Origin: DATLEX01 sp035525015
Lineage (GTDB): Bacteria; Acidobacteriota; Thermoanaerobaculia; Gp7-AA8
Reading direction: 5' to 3'
Length of the DNA: 11,499 bases
Assembly: GCA_035525015.1 (NCBI GenBank)
Contig: DATLFC010000065.1
Span: forward strand, 1 to 11,499
Shown: piece by piece, positions 1 to 7,637 of the stretch
Layout: every line of letters begins with the position of its first letter
How positions within the stretch are numbered: position 1 is the stretch's first letter
Made by a program: the position numbers and the translations under genes
Notes under the pieces: generated by a model
Database searches by the model: none
Told to the model about the DNA's origin: nothing
Seen by the model: only the letters and a program-made list of their open reading frames with translations

Positions 1-858
1 GCCGAGGAGTTCTTTTACGACACGTTCGGCCCGGCGGCGGTGGTGAAGATCGCCTCGTCGGTCGACGAGAGCGGGAAGATCACGCAGTGGGAGTACGACG
101 TCTGGGCGGCGGGAACGCGGTCGGGCGAGGTTCTCTACGATGTGCCGTCCGGCAAAGTGCGCTCGCACATGGGGCGCGGAAGCGCCGAAGCGCGCCTGCA
201 TCCGTTCGGCACCGGACCGTGGCGCGCACCCGGCGCGGGGACGAACGTCTTCGCCCGGGAGTCGCAGATCGACATCATGGCCGCGGCGGCGAAGATCGAT
301 CCGGTGGAGTTCCGCCTGCGGAACCTCACCGACGAGCGCGCGCGTCGCGTCGTGAAGGCGGCCGCCGACGCCCTCGGGTGGAAGGCTGCAGCCGGGCCGT
401 CAGGCCAGGGGCGCGGCATCGCCGTCGGCATCGACGCCGGGACGTACTGCGCGCTGGCGGCGGAGGTCGACGTCGACCGGAAGACGGGCGCGATCCGGGT
501 CAAGCGCGTGGTCGCCGCGCAGGACATGGGACAGGTGATCAATCCCGAGGGGGCGAAGATGCAGATGGAAGGCTGCATCAACATGGGCCTCGGCTACGTG
601 CTGACCGAGGAGCTCCGTTTCAAAGGAGGCGAGATCCTCGACGAGAACTTCGGCACGTACGAGATCCCGCGCTTCTCGCACGTTCCGCGGATCGAGACGG
701 TGCTGGTCAAAAACGACGACTTATCGCCGCAAGGTGGCGGCGAGCCGGCCATCGTCCCGATGGGGGCCGTGATCGCCAACGCCGTGTTCGACCTGACCGG
801 CGTGCGGTTGTACCGACTGCCGATGACACCGCAGAGGGTGCTCGCCGCGCTGGGCTAG
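1..858 (+). CDS. Molybdopterin-binding subunit of xanthine dehydrogenase/isoquinoline 1-oxidoreductase family, 3' part
   Basis: The reading frame is open from base 1, so the N-terminus lies outside the window; about 285 residues remain. They match the C-terminal half of the large molybdenum cofactor subunit of molybdenum hydroxylases, the IorB/CoxL/XdhB-like group that hydroxylates N-heterocycles, aldehydes or purines. Visible family motifs are WRAPGAGTNVFARES near 220-270, AQDMGQVINPEGAKMQMEG near 520-570, EEL.F.GG.ILDENF.TYEIPRFS near 605-680, and QGGGEPAIVPMGAVIANA near 730-780. The Glu of GGGEPAI (codon 742-744) is at the position of the catalytic base in this family. The end, with LPMTPQRVLAALG, is normal. 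The substrate cannot be told from sequence. A small 2Fe-2S subunit would be expected nearby but is not in the window. Family assignment is firm; the exact subfamily is inferred. Confidence 0.93.
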   Translation, partial: AEEFFYDTFGPAAVVKIASSVDESGKITQWEYDVWAAGTRSGEVLYDVPSGKVRSHMGRGSAEARLHPFGTGPWRAPGAGTNVFARESQIDIMAAAAKIDPVEFRLRNLTDERARRVVKAAADALGWKAAAGPSGQGRGIAVGIDAGTYCALAAEVDVDRKTGAIRVKRVVAAQDMGQVINPEGAKMQMEGCINMGLGYVLTEELRFKGGEILDENFGTYEIPRFSHVPRIETVLVKNDDLSPQGGGEPAIVPMGAVIANAVFDLTGVRLYRLPMTPQRVLAALG

Positions 859-1026
859 GAATCTCCTGGGGCGCGGGTGTCGCCGCCCGCCGGCATGATG
901 GTGAAGAACTGGTTCGATCCTCACCGCTCCAAGGGGAATCCTATGCGCCTTCCGACCGGAATCACAAATCGCTGATCCCCCAGTTCGCTTCCCGATTCTC
1001 GCGAAGCATACCGGTGACGGAGAGGG

Positions 1027-2145
1027 CTAAGCCCCCTCCGCCCTGCTGAGCGCATCCTTGAACTTCGCGATGGCGTCCTTGAACCGGCTCTGCGCGAGGA
1101 ATCCGTCGCCGACCTTCAGCAGCGCCTGCGCGGCTGTGATCTGGCCCCGATTGCCGCGGCGCGCGATCGCTTCTTCGATCGCTTCGACGGCGAACGAACG
1201 GGCGATGGACGCCAGCTCCTGGAGAACCGGGGCTGCTGCAGCGCCTGTGACCAGACGGCCCTTGATCGCCGCTTCGATGTCACCCGCCGCCCCTTCGAGC
1301 TCGCCAACGGCACCCTGCCGGTCAGGCGGATTCTTCGAGCATTTCTCGATCGCCTTCCGCACCTTGTCGAGCGCGTCTTCGAGCTTGTCCGCGGCGCGCG
1401 GATTCGCCGCGATCAGAGCGAGAAGCTGCTGTTCGGCCTGACGAAGTCTCGCGCATCGATTAACGGTGACGATGACGTCAGCCGCCGACGCGTTGCCGTG
1501 AAGATCGGTGGTGGTGATCGTTATGGTGTAGCGGCGCTCAGCCGAGCCGGCGGCGAGCTCGCCGCGGAGCCGGACGAGGTTCGCGTTGACGATCTCGATG
1601 TCGGGATCGCCCGTATCAGCCTCGCTGCTCGTCACCGTGAGAACCGATCCGGCGACACCACAGTTGTCAGCCGTCGTATAGGCGACGACCACGTCATGCA
1701 TGTTGCCGTCGGCCGGCAGCAGCGACGGCGTGGCGCTGGCATTCGTGATGGCCGGCGCCTGCGTGTCGAGAACGGTGACCGTCTGCTCGCATGCGGCGGT
1801 GTTGCCGGCGGCATCGGTGGCGACCCACTGAATCGTGGTCGTGCCGAGCGGATATGGCGCGGTGAGCGGCTGGCCATCGCTGCGAGTACCGGCGACGGTG
1901 GCGCCGGCGCAATTGTCGGAGACCTCCGGCGCCGTGACGCTGACGACAGCCGAGCAACTTCCGGCGTCCGCGCTGGTTGTGATGTTCACCGGACAAACGA
2001 GTGCCGGCGGCGTCGTATCGGTGACGATCACCGTCTGCGTCGCCGTGGTCGAGTTCCCCGCCGCGTCGGTCGCCGTGTAGGTGATCGTCGTCGTGCCGAC
2101 CGGGAACAGATTGTTCGCCGGGACGCCGTCGCGCGTCACCGTCAC
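1027..2145 (-). CDS. HYR-domain secreted-type protein with helical C-terminal domain; N-terminus missing
   Basis: The 372 residues start at the only usable start codon, a GTG at 2145-2143. Residues 1-45 are the end of one HYR (hyalin repeat, immunoglobulin-like) domain, with FPVGTTTITYTATDAAGNS. Residues 46-131 are a complete HYR domain running from TPPALVCPVNITTSA to GTTTIQWVATDAAGNTAAC. Residues 132-230 form a further beta-sandwich-like unit ending DLHGNASAADVIVTVN. Residues 231-372 are alanine- and charge-rich, probably alpha-helical, and end in a TPR-like KVGDGFLAQSRFKDAIAKFK. HYR proteins are normally exported and often adhesive. There is no signal peptide here, and the first HYR domain continues in frame upstream of the GTG (DANSCAAF...DNCEG) as far as an in-frame stop at 2259-2257. 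The native start therefore seems to have been lost by deletion or frameshift. It could be a pseudogene or have a sequencing frameshift. The gene converges with the upstream molybdenum hydroxylase gene. Confidence 0.65.
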   Translation of the reverse strand: MTVTRDGVPANNLFPVGTTTITYTATDAAGNSTTATQTVIVTDTTPPALVCPVNITTSADAGSCSAVVSVTAPEVSDNCAGATVAGTRSDGQPLTAPYPLGTTTIQWVATDAAGNTAACEQTVTVLDTQAPAITNASATPSLLPADGNMHDVVVAYTTADNCGVAGSVLTVTSSEADTGDPDIEIVNANLVRLRGELAAGSAERRYTITITTTDLHGNASAADVIVTVNRCARLRQAEQQLLALIAANPRAADKLEDALDKVRKAIEKCSKNPPDRQGAVGELEGAAGDIEAAIKGRLVTGAAAAPVLQELASIARSFAVEAIEEAIARRGNRGQITAAQALLKVGDGFLAQSRFKDAIAKFKDALSRAEGA

Positions 2146-2787
2146 ACCTTCGCAGTTGTCGGCGGCCGTCGCGCTGCCGAGGTCCTCGTCGGAAATGAAC
2201 GCCGCGCACGAATTCGCATCCGTGGCAGTTCGAACCGAGGTTTGCGTTGCCGACGGTCAGCCTGCCGGTGTTGGCGAGAGCGCCCGCCGTCACATTCAGT
2301 CAGGCCGTGGCCGTACTCGATGCTGCGCGCCGTCATCGCCATCGCGTTCTCTCCGGGAGCCTCCCGTTCTGGTTCGCACTCGAGCAGCAGATGCTCCGCC
2401 TCGACCGCCGGGCGCCGGACCATTGAGCCGGAAGACACTTTCGTGACATCCGGGCGGCCGCGGTGCCTAGTGGCCTGTAACGGAGAAATCGGTAGTGGCG
2501 TTGCAGGCGCCGGGCTGACAGATGCGAGCCGCCGCGACGCAGGCGATGCGGGACATCGCTGAGGAGCGGCGGCGAAGCAGATGGCGGCCCGCCGCGTCGC
2601 GCTCGACGGCGCGGCGGTACAGACTCCACTCCCGGTTCCAGGCGGCGGACTGACTCTCGTCATGTACCGGTTTTCTTTCGCTCGTGATTGGAAGATCTTA
2701 CCTCCCACGACGCGGACGAGGACGATGGAGAAGCAGACAATTTCCTGACATGCAGTCGAATGCGAGTGCCTACAATGAATCACTCCC
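2146..2787. other. 640-bp stretch without a convincing gene; probable gene debris and promoter of the kinase operon
   Basis: Bases 2146-2256 continue the HYR reading frame on the minus strand without a start codon. From 2257 to about 2690, all three minus-strand frames stay open for stretches, but none has recognisable domains or a sensible start. One short minus-strand reading that ends at 2467 (CQPGACNATTDFSVTGH, then stop) looks like the tail of a secreted protein. I treat it only as possible remnant sequence. Plus-strand frames here are arginine-rich and look like antisense shadows. The last 100 bases, 2690-2787, are less GC-rich and probably hold the kinase promoter. No tRNA, repeat or clear terminator is seen. 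Confidence 0.5.
2745..2776 (+). promoter_or_regulatory. Possible promoter of the kinase/regulator operon
   Basis: CTGACA at 2745-2750 resembles a -35 box, and TACAAT at 2771-2776 matches the -10 consensus at five of six positions. The 20-bp gap between them is longer than the usual 16-18, so the pair is weak. If this -10 is used, transcription would start only a few bases before the ATG at 2788. That would give an almost leaderless mRNA and would fit the lack of a clear ribosome binding site there. Confidence 0.25.
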
Positions 2788-4629
2788 ATGAAGGTCTCCA
2801 GGGGGACTCATCATCGCCGTTTCGCTCTGGCGCTGCTGGTGGCGGGCTTGCCCTGCCTGCTGCTTCTCGCCCTCGCCGGCCGGCTCATCCAACAGGAGCG
2901 AGAGCTGGCCGCCACACGAGAGCGCCAGCACCGCGAAGCGCTGGTGCTGGATCTCGGCAATCGTCTGGCGGCGCGGCTCGAGCGCATCCGGCTGCAGGTC
3001 AGCGCCGGTGTTGCGGCGGTTCCTGCTCTGGAGCTCATCGCGCATCGCGACGGCGACTCGCTGCAGTTGCCTTGGGAGGCCGGCTCGTCAGCATTTCTCT
3101 GGCCGGCGTCTGAGGCGGTCCGGGCAGCGATCGCCGCGGGAGAACGGGAGGAGCTGGCCGAGCGAGCGCCCGCGCGAGCCATCGCTCATTACCGCTCCGC
3201 CATGGCCGCGGCCACGGCTCCCGGCGAGAAGGCGTACGCGCGCCTTCTGCTGGCTCGCGCGCTTCACGCCAGCGGTCGCGAGCCCGATGCTCTCCGTGAA
3301 TACCGGGCCATCGCCGGCCTGGGGCCCGGCGTCACGGATAATCAGCAGATTCCCATCGCCCTCTATGCGGTCGAGCGCCTCGCTGCACTCGAAGGGCCGT
3401 CGGAGTCGCTGCAGTCGGTTCTGGAGACCTTCGCCGACTCGATCGAGCTTTCGCCCGCGGCGCTTCATCTGGTCGCGGACCTGGTCGAAGGGACGAGCAC
3501 CCTCCGCGAGAGAATCGACGAACGGATTCGCCGCACCGAGCAGGCAGCTCGCCTCCAACGCGACATCGGCCGAGTGCTGCCGAGAGAGGATGAGCCGAGA
3601 GCATGGATTCCATACGGTGAGCCGCTCTGGCTCGTCGGAGCCACACAGGTTTCGGGTCGCAACGCGGTCATCGCCGTTTCCGTCGAGAAGCTGGTGCGAA
3701 CGATGGTGGCGGAAGATGCCACCCTCCAGGGATTCGATCTGGTGGCCGGGAGGGACGGCGGTGGTGAGTCGCTGGGCTCGGCCTTCCCCGGCCTCCGGGC
3801 AGTTCTGCCACAACTGCGCACGTCAGCGGATGAGGAGGCGGTCGCGCGGCGTCACTTTCTAATCGCCGCGCTTGCCGCAGTGTTGGCAACGAGCCTGATT
3901 GCCGCCTGGCTGCTGCTCCGCGATGTCCGGCGCGAGGTGCGCCTGGCGGACCTACGCTCGCAATTCGTGTCGAGCGTGTCGCACGAGCTGAAAACGCCGC
4001 TCTCGGCGATCCGGATGTTCGCCGAGTCGCTCCGGATGGGGCGGGCCACCGAGCCGCAACAGCGCGACGAGTATCTCGAGATCATCGTCAACGAGAGCGA
4101 GCGGCTCAGCCGGCTCCTCGAAAACGTACTGGAGTTTTCGAAGATCGAACGCGGCGACCGCCACTACAAGCTGGAATGGGGCGATCTCGCGGAGGTCGTC
4201 CGCGCCGCGGTTCGGGCCGTTCAGTACCCGCTGCAGCAGATGGGCTTCCGTCTCGAACTGGAAATCGCCCAGGATCTCTCGCCGGTTCGCATCGACGCCG
4301 ACGCGGTGGAGCAGGCAGTCTTGAATCTGCTGGCGAACGCCATGAAGTACTCCGGCACGAGCAGAGAGATCGGGTTGCGCCTCGAACAATCGGCCGGGCA
4401 GGCCATCCTGCGCGTCATCGACAGCGGCCTCGGAATTCCGCTCAACGAGCAGGAGAAGATCTTCGAGAAGTTCTACCGCGCTCGCAACAGCGACGGCGTC
4501 AGCGGCGCCGGCCTCGGGCTCGCGCTCGTCGCGCACATCGCCAAGGCGCACGACGGACGCGTCACGGTGCAGAGCGAGCCGGGTCGCGGCAGCACCTTCT
4601 CAATGTTTTTCCCTCTGGAGACGTCATGA
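2788..4629 (+). CDS. Membrane sensor histidine kinase with TPR-like extracytoplasmic region
   Basis: The 613-residue protein is a complete two-component sensor kinase. Residues 11-32 form a first membrane helix (LLVAGLPCLLLLALAG). Residues 33-355 are predicted to lie outside the cytoplasmic membrane, with a coiled segment after the helix. Around 125-180 there is a TPR-like stretch (AIAHYRSAMAAA...KAYARLLLARALHASGREPDALREY). A second helix lies at about 357-375. The HisKA dimerisation domain has the H-box SVSHELKTPLSAIRM with phospho-acceptor His399. The ATPase domain has the N-box NLLANAMKYSG (513-523), the G1 box DSGLGIP (545-551) and the G2 box GAGLGLAL (573-580), all intact. The stop overlaps the start of the response regulator, so the two are co-translated partners. 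The ligand is unknown. The sensing part resembles no standard sensor domain I recognise. Confidence 0.95.
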   Translation: MKVSRGTHHRRFALALLVAGLPCLLLLALAGRLIQQERELAATRERQHREALVLDLGNRLAARLERIRLQVSAGVAAVPALELIAHRDGDSLQLPWEAGSSAFLWPASEAVRAAIAAGEREELAERAPARAIAHYRSAMAAATAPGEKAYARLLLARALHASGREPDALREYRAIAGLGPGVTDNQQIPIALYAVERLAALEGPSESLQSVLETFADSIELSPAALHLVADLVEGTSTLRERIDERIRRTEQAARLQRDIGRVLPREDEPRAWIPYGEPLWLVGATQVSGRNAVIAVSVEKLVRTMVAEDATLQGFDLVAGRDGGGESLGSAFPGLRAVLPQLRTSADEEAVARRHFLIAALAAVLATSLIAAWLLLRDVRREVRLADLRSQFVSSVSHELKTPLSAIRMFAESLRMGRATEPQQRDEYLEIIVNESERLSRLLENVLEFSKIERGDRHYKLEWGDLAEVVRAAVRAVQYPLQQMGFRLELEIAQDLSPVRIDADAVEQAVLNLLANAMKYSGTSREIGLRLEQSAGQAILRVIDSGLGIPLNEQEKIFEKFYRARNSDGVSGAGLGLALVAHIAKAHDGRVTVQSEPGRGSTFSMFFPLETS

Positions 4630-5309
4630 CCGCGCGCGTTCTGATCGTCGAGGATGATCCGGCCATCCTGCGCGGGCTCGCAGACAATCTCCGCTTCGAG
4701 CAATACAACGTTCTGACCGCCGTGGATGGCGAATCCGCCCTCGCCACAATCCGGAGTGAGCAACCCGACCTGGTCATTCTCGATCTGATGCTTCCCCGGC
4801 TGAGCGGATACGAGATCTGCCGGAAGGTGCGGGAAGAGGGGCTGACCGTCCCCATTCTCATGCTCACCGCCCGCGGCGAAGAAGGCGATCGCGTGCTCGG
4901 ACTGGACATGGGTGCGGACGATTACGTCACCAAGCCGTTCTCCGTCCGCGAGCTGATGGCGCGCGTTCGGGCGCTGCTTCGCCGTATCAACAGCGCCCGA
5001 TCTCTCCCCGAGACGCTCTCCTTCGATGAAGTGGAGATCGACTTCCGGCGCTACGAAGCACGGCGGAAGGGGAAGGAGCTTCGCCTGACCCGCAAGGAGT
5101 TCGGCATGCTTCGCCTTCTCGCCTCACGCAGCGGCGAGGTGGTATCGCGTGAGACGCTCCTCGACGAGGTCTGGGGGTACGAGCGGTTCCCAACCACGCG
5201 GACCATCGACAATCACGTCGCCTCTCTTCGATCGAAGCTCGAGCGGGACGCGGCCGATCCGCGGCATCTGATCACCGTGCACGGTGTCGGATACAAGTGG
5301 GTGTCGTGA
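4626..5309 (+). CDS. OmpR/PhoB-family response regulator
   Basis: The 227-residue product begins at the ATG at 4626, whose ATGA overlaps the kinase stop codon. GGAG at 4617-4620 gives a ribosome binding site 5 bases upstream. Residues 1-120 are a receiver domain with acidic pocket Glu9-Asp10-Asp11, phospho-acceptor Asp53 (VILDLMLP), Thr81 (LMLTARG) and Lys103 (VTKPFS). Residues 130-227 are an OmpR-type winged-helix DNA-binding domain (LRLTRKEFGMLRLLA...VVSRETLLDEVWGY...RTIDNHVASLRSKLE...ITVHGVGYKW). All catalytic residues are present, so it should be phosphorylated by the kinase encoded just upstream and act as a transcription factor. Its targets are unknown; the operon itself and the PD40 gene downstream are natural candidates. 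Confidence 0.96.
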   Translation: MTARVLIVEDDPAILRGLADNLRFEQYNVLTAVDGESALATIRSEQPDLVILDLMLPRLSGYEICRKVREEGLTVPILMLTARGEEGDRVLGLDMGADDYVTKPFSVRELMARVRALLRRINSARSLPETLSFDEVEIDFRRYEARRKGKELRLTRKEFGMLRLLASRSGEVVSRETLLDEVWGYERFPTTRTIDNHVASLRSKLERDAADPRHLITVHGVGYKWVS

Positions 5310-5390
5310 TCCTCTCCACCATTACATGACAAAGATTTTCCGAATGCAGGACAACTCCCGTCTCCTCCGACAGTAAGTTCGCAGGAGAGC

Positions 5391-5397
5391 AAAGGAG
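5391..5397 (+). promoter_or_regulatory. Strong ribosome binding site for the PD40 protein
   Basis: AAAGGAG lies 6 bases before the ATG at 5404. It is the clearest Shine-Dalgarno sequence in the window and fixes the start of the secreted propeller protein. Confidence 0.8.
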
Positions 5398-5403
5398 CAC
5401 GCG

Positions 5404-7509
5404 ATGAGACAAAAGGCACTGCTGTTTTCCGCATCGATGATCGCCGTGGTCATCCTGACCATGCCGTCCGCGTACGCCAGCAAAGCGGACGACCTGTATC
5501 AGCAGGCTCTCGTTGCCGAGCGGGCCCAGGGAGACCTGCAGAAGGCCATCCGCCTCTACCAGACGGTGGTGGAGCAGGCCGGATCCGACCGCGGCCTGGC
5601 CGTCCGCGCTCTCCTGCAGCTCGGCGCGGCTTATGAGAAGCTCGGGAAAAGCGAGGCGAAGAACGCCTACGCTCGGATCCTCAGAGAATTTACCGACCAG
5701 AGTGAAGCGGTGACGGCCGCGCGTGAGCGGCTCGCTCTGCTCGCGCAACCGGCGGCGAGCCAGCCGCGTGAAGCGCGAGGACCCGTGTCACGGCTTCTTT
5801 GGACACCATTTCCCGACAATGAGGGCGAGATCTCGCGCGATGGCCGATACGTCTCGTTCGTAGATTGGGCCACTGGAGATATGGCCATCCGCGACCTGGT
5901 GAAGAACACCACCCGAAGATTGACCGATGTTGGCCCGTGGAAACTGAAGCATCCTTTCGGCGGACAATCACGTTTTTCGCCCGACAACCGCTGGCTGGCA
6001 TACACCTGGTACCTCGGAGACGACACGGTCGATCTGCGGTTGGGGGCAACCGACGGCTCATCCACGAAGGTTCTCTTGAGCGACCCCTCCATTACTTATG
6101 TCGAGCCGGGAGCGTTCTCCCCCGACGGCCGGCGCGTGCTGGTGGTCATCGAAAGAAAAGGTGGACAGCATGAGCTGGGCATTCTCGGGATTGCGGATCA
6201 GAAGCTGGAGGTCCTGAGGCGATTCGACCGTCATGCTCACCCGGTTGCCTTTTCGCCCGATGGCCGCTGGATCCTCTACGACATGACTGCCGGAACGGAG
6301 GCGCGGCAGTGGGAGCTGTTTCTCATCCCTGCCGCGGGTGGTGATCCGATTCCCGTCGCGCACCATTCCTCCAACGACAGATCGGCCGGCTTCTCGCCGG
6401 CCGGTGATCGCATTCTGTTCATCAGCAGGCGTACTGGAACTCCGGGGATGTGGTCGATTCGCTTGCGTGACGGCAAACCTGCGGGCGACCCAGAGCTTCT
6501 CCGGCCGGACATCGGCGAGGTCACGTCCCTCGGGGTGACCAACGATGGAGCCTTCTACTACAACGTCGTCAAAGGGTTTCGGGATGCATTCATCGTCGAT
6601 CTCGACTCCGGTGGAAAGCCGGCCGGGTCGCCCCGCCGGCTCGGAGACACTGTTGGAATGGACCGGCATCCGGTCTGGTCCGGCGACGGGACGAAGGTGG
6701 CTTTCGTCTCGTACCGCGGCAGCGGCGACCGGAAAAGGCCCAACCAGCCGATGTACGTGATCCGGGATCTGCAGACCGGCAGCGAACAGGTGGTCGATTC
6801 ACCCGCGCGACCTGTGGGAGGGTTCTTCGCGCTGTCGTGGTCTCCGGACGAGAAATTCTTCGCCGTGAACGGCGTCGATTCTGCGGATCAACGTGCCCTC
6901 TATCTTGTTGAGGCGAAGAGCGGCCAGGCGGCTGTCGTTGCCCCTCATCCCGGACCGACGACTCCGGCCTGGTCAGCGGACGGGAACGTCCTCTACTACC
7001 CGGGAAGAAACGACAACCGGGCGACCATCGTCGCCTACGACCGCGCCACCGCCGAGCGGCGAATCGTCCATGCAACCGAGCTGGCGACGAACATCAACGC
7101 CCTCGCGGTGTCGCGCGATGGAGCGCACATCGCATTTCGTGAGCTCGAGCCGGATTACGAGAAAGAAGACCTGATTCAGATCGTCCCGGTGACCGGCGGC
7201 AAACCGCGGGAGATTCTCCGAGAGCCGGTTGAAGCGGCGAACGGCAACATCGCTGGCAACACCGGTCTGGCCTTTACCCCCGACGGCAGGTACGTTCTCT
7301 TTGGCCGGCGGGTTCCACCGGGAAGCGGAAACATCGAGTTGTGGCGCGTGTCGGTCGAAGGAGGAAAGGCCGAGCGGCTCGGACTGACCATGCCCCGTCT
7401 GACCGGGATCTCCGTTCACCCCGACGGCCGCCAGCTCGCCTTCACCGCCGGTGAAAACGTCGGTGAGCTATGGGTGCTCGAGAACTTCCTACCGCGGGAG
7501 AATCGATGA
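5404..7509 (+). CDS. Secreted TPR plus PD40 beta-propeller protein (TolB-like)
   Basis: The 701-residue protein has a Sec signal peptide (positively charged MRQK, hydrophobic core, probable cleavage after AYA at residue 25). Residues 28-115 hold TPR-like helices (DLYQQALVAERAQGDLQKAI, AVRALLQLGAAYEKLGKSE). Residues from about 140 to 690 form a beta-propeller with recurring PD40/WD40-like motifs at residues 191 (FSPDNRWLAY), 238 (FSPDGRRVLV), 283 (FSPDGRWILY), 330 (FSPAGDRILF), 425 (WSGDGTKVAF), 479 (WSPDEKFFAV), 523 (WSADGNVLYY), 624 (FTPDGRYVLF) and 671 (VHPDGRQLAF). It ends ELWVLENFLP, a tail I associate with this family in Acidobacteriota. No peptidase domain follows the propeller, so a binding or scaffold role in the periplasm is more likely than catalysis. 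It starts 94 bp after the response regulator on the same strand, so co-transcription or control by that regulator is possible but unproven. Confidence 0.92.
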   Translation: MRQKALLFSASMIAVVILTMPSAYASKADDLYQQALVAERAQGDLQKAIRLYQTVVEQAGSDRGLAVRALLQLGAAYEKLGKSEAKNAYARILREFTDQSEAVTAARERLALLAQPAASQPREARGPVSRLLWTPFPDNEGEISRDGRYVSFVDWATGDMAIRDLVKNTTRRLTDVGPWKLKHPFGGQSRFSPDNRWLAYTWYLGDDTVDLRLGATDGSSTKVLLSDPSITYVEPGAFSPDGRRVLVVIERKGGQHELGILGIADQKLEVLRRFDRHAHPVAFSPDGRWILYDMTAGTEARQWELFLIPAAGGDPIPVAHHSSNDRSAGFSPAGDRILFISRRTGTPGMWSIRLRDGKPAGDPELLRPDIGEVTSLGVTNDGAFYYNVVKGFRDAFIVDLDSGGKPAGSPRRLGDTVGMDRHPVWSGDGTKVAFVSYRGSGDRKRPNQPMYVIRDLQTGSEQVVDSPARPVGGFFALSWSPDEKFFAVNGVDSADQRALYLVEAKSGQAAVVAPHPGPTTPAWSADGNVLYYPGRNDNRATIVAYDRATAERRIVHATELATNINALAVSRDGAHIAFRELEPDYEKEDLIQIVPVTGGKPREILREPVEAANGNIAGNTGLAFTPDGRYVLFGRRVPPGSGNIELWRVSVEGGKAERLGLTMPRLTGISVHPDGRQLAFTAGENVGELWVLENFLPRENR

Positions 7510-7601
7510 GCGGCGCGGAAGGTGACGGCTTCACTGCGGGCGAACCGAAGTCGGAGTTGTGGGTGTTGCAGAACTTTCTCCCGGTGGGGAAAGGGCAATG
7601 A
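7506..7601 (+). pseudogene. 3' stub of a diverged PD40-protein paralogue
   Basis: A 31-codon frame opens at an ATG that overlaps the stop of the PD40 gene (ATGA) and ends with TGA at 7599-7601. Its residues FTAGEPKSELWVLQNFLP align with FTAGENVGELWVLENFLP at the very end of the preceding protein. That is 14 identities in 18, with half of the identical residues encoded by different synonymous codons. This pattern means the copy diverged while under protein-level selection, so it is not a recent slippage duplication. The simplest reading is that a tandem paralogue lost everything but its last codons in a deletion. The overlapping ATG may be chance, and a functional 31-residue peptide is unlikely. 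Confidence 0.72.
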
Positions 7602-7614
7602 CGGCTCTCACGGC

Positions 7615-7620
7615 TATAAT
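7615..7620 (+). promoter_or_regulatory. Perfect -10 box upstream of the winged-helix/TPR gene
   Basis: TATAAT matches the sigma-70 -10 consensus exactly and lies 17 bases before the GTG at 7638. No good -35 box is found about 17 bp further upstream, and there is no extended -10 TG. The site would give a very short 5' leader. It sits just after the paralogue stub and is the only promoter-like sequence between the two genes. Confidence 0.35.
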
Positions 7621-7637
7621 CTCTCCCTCATTCTTCA

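Noticed and set aside
1019..1040. GGAGAGGG/CCCCCTCC hairpin at the convergent gene ends as a terminator
   Set aside because: It has one mismatch, a short loop and no U-tract on either strand; too weak to call.
1498..2562. Long plus-strand open frame opposite the HYR gene
   Set aside because: It is arginine-rich, without domains, and antisense to clear HYR repeats; typical of GC-rich shadow frames.
2142..2789. 215-codon minus-strand open frame upstream of the HYR gene
   Set aside because: No domain or signal peptide is recognisable, it overlaps the kinase promoter region, and its tail is an out-of-frame reading of the HYR region. At most it contains debris.
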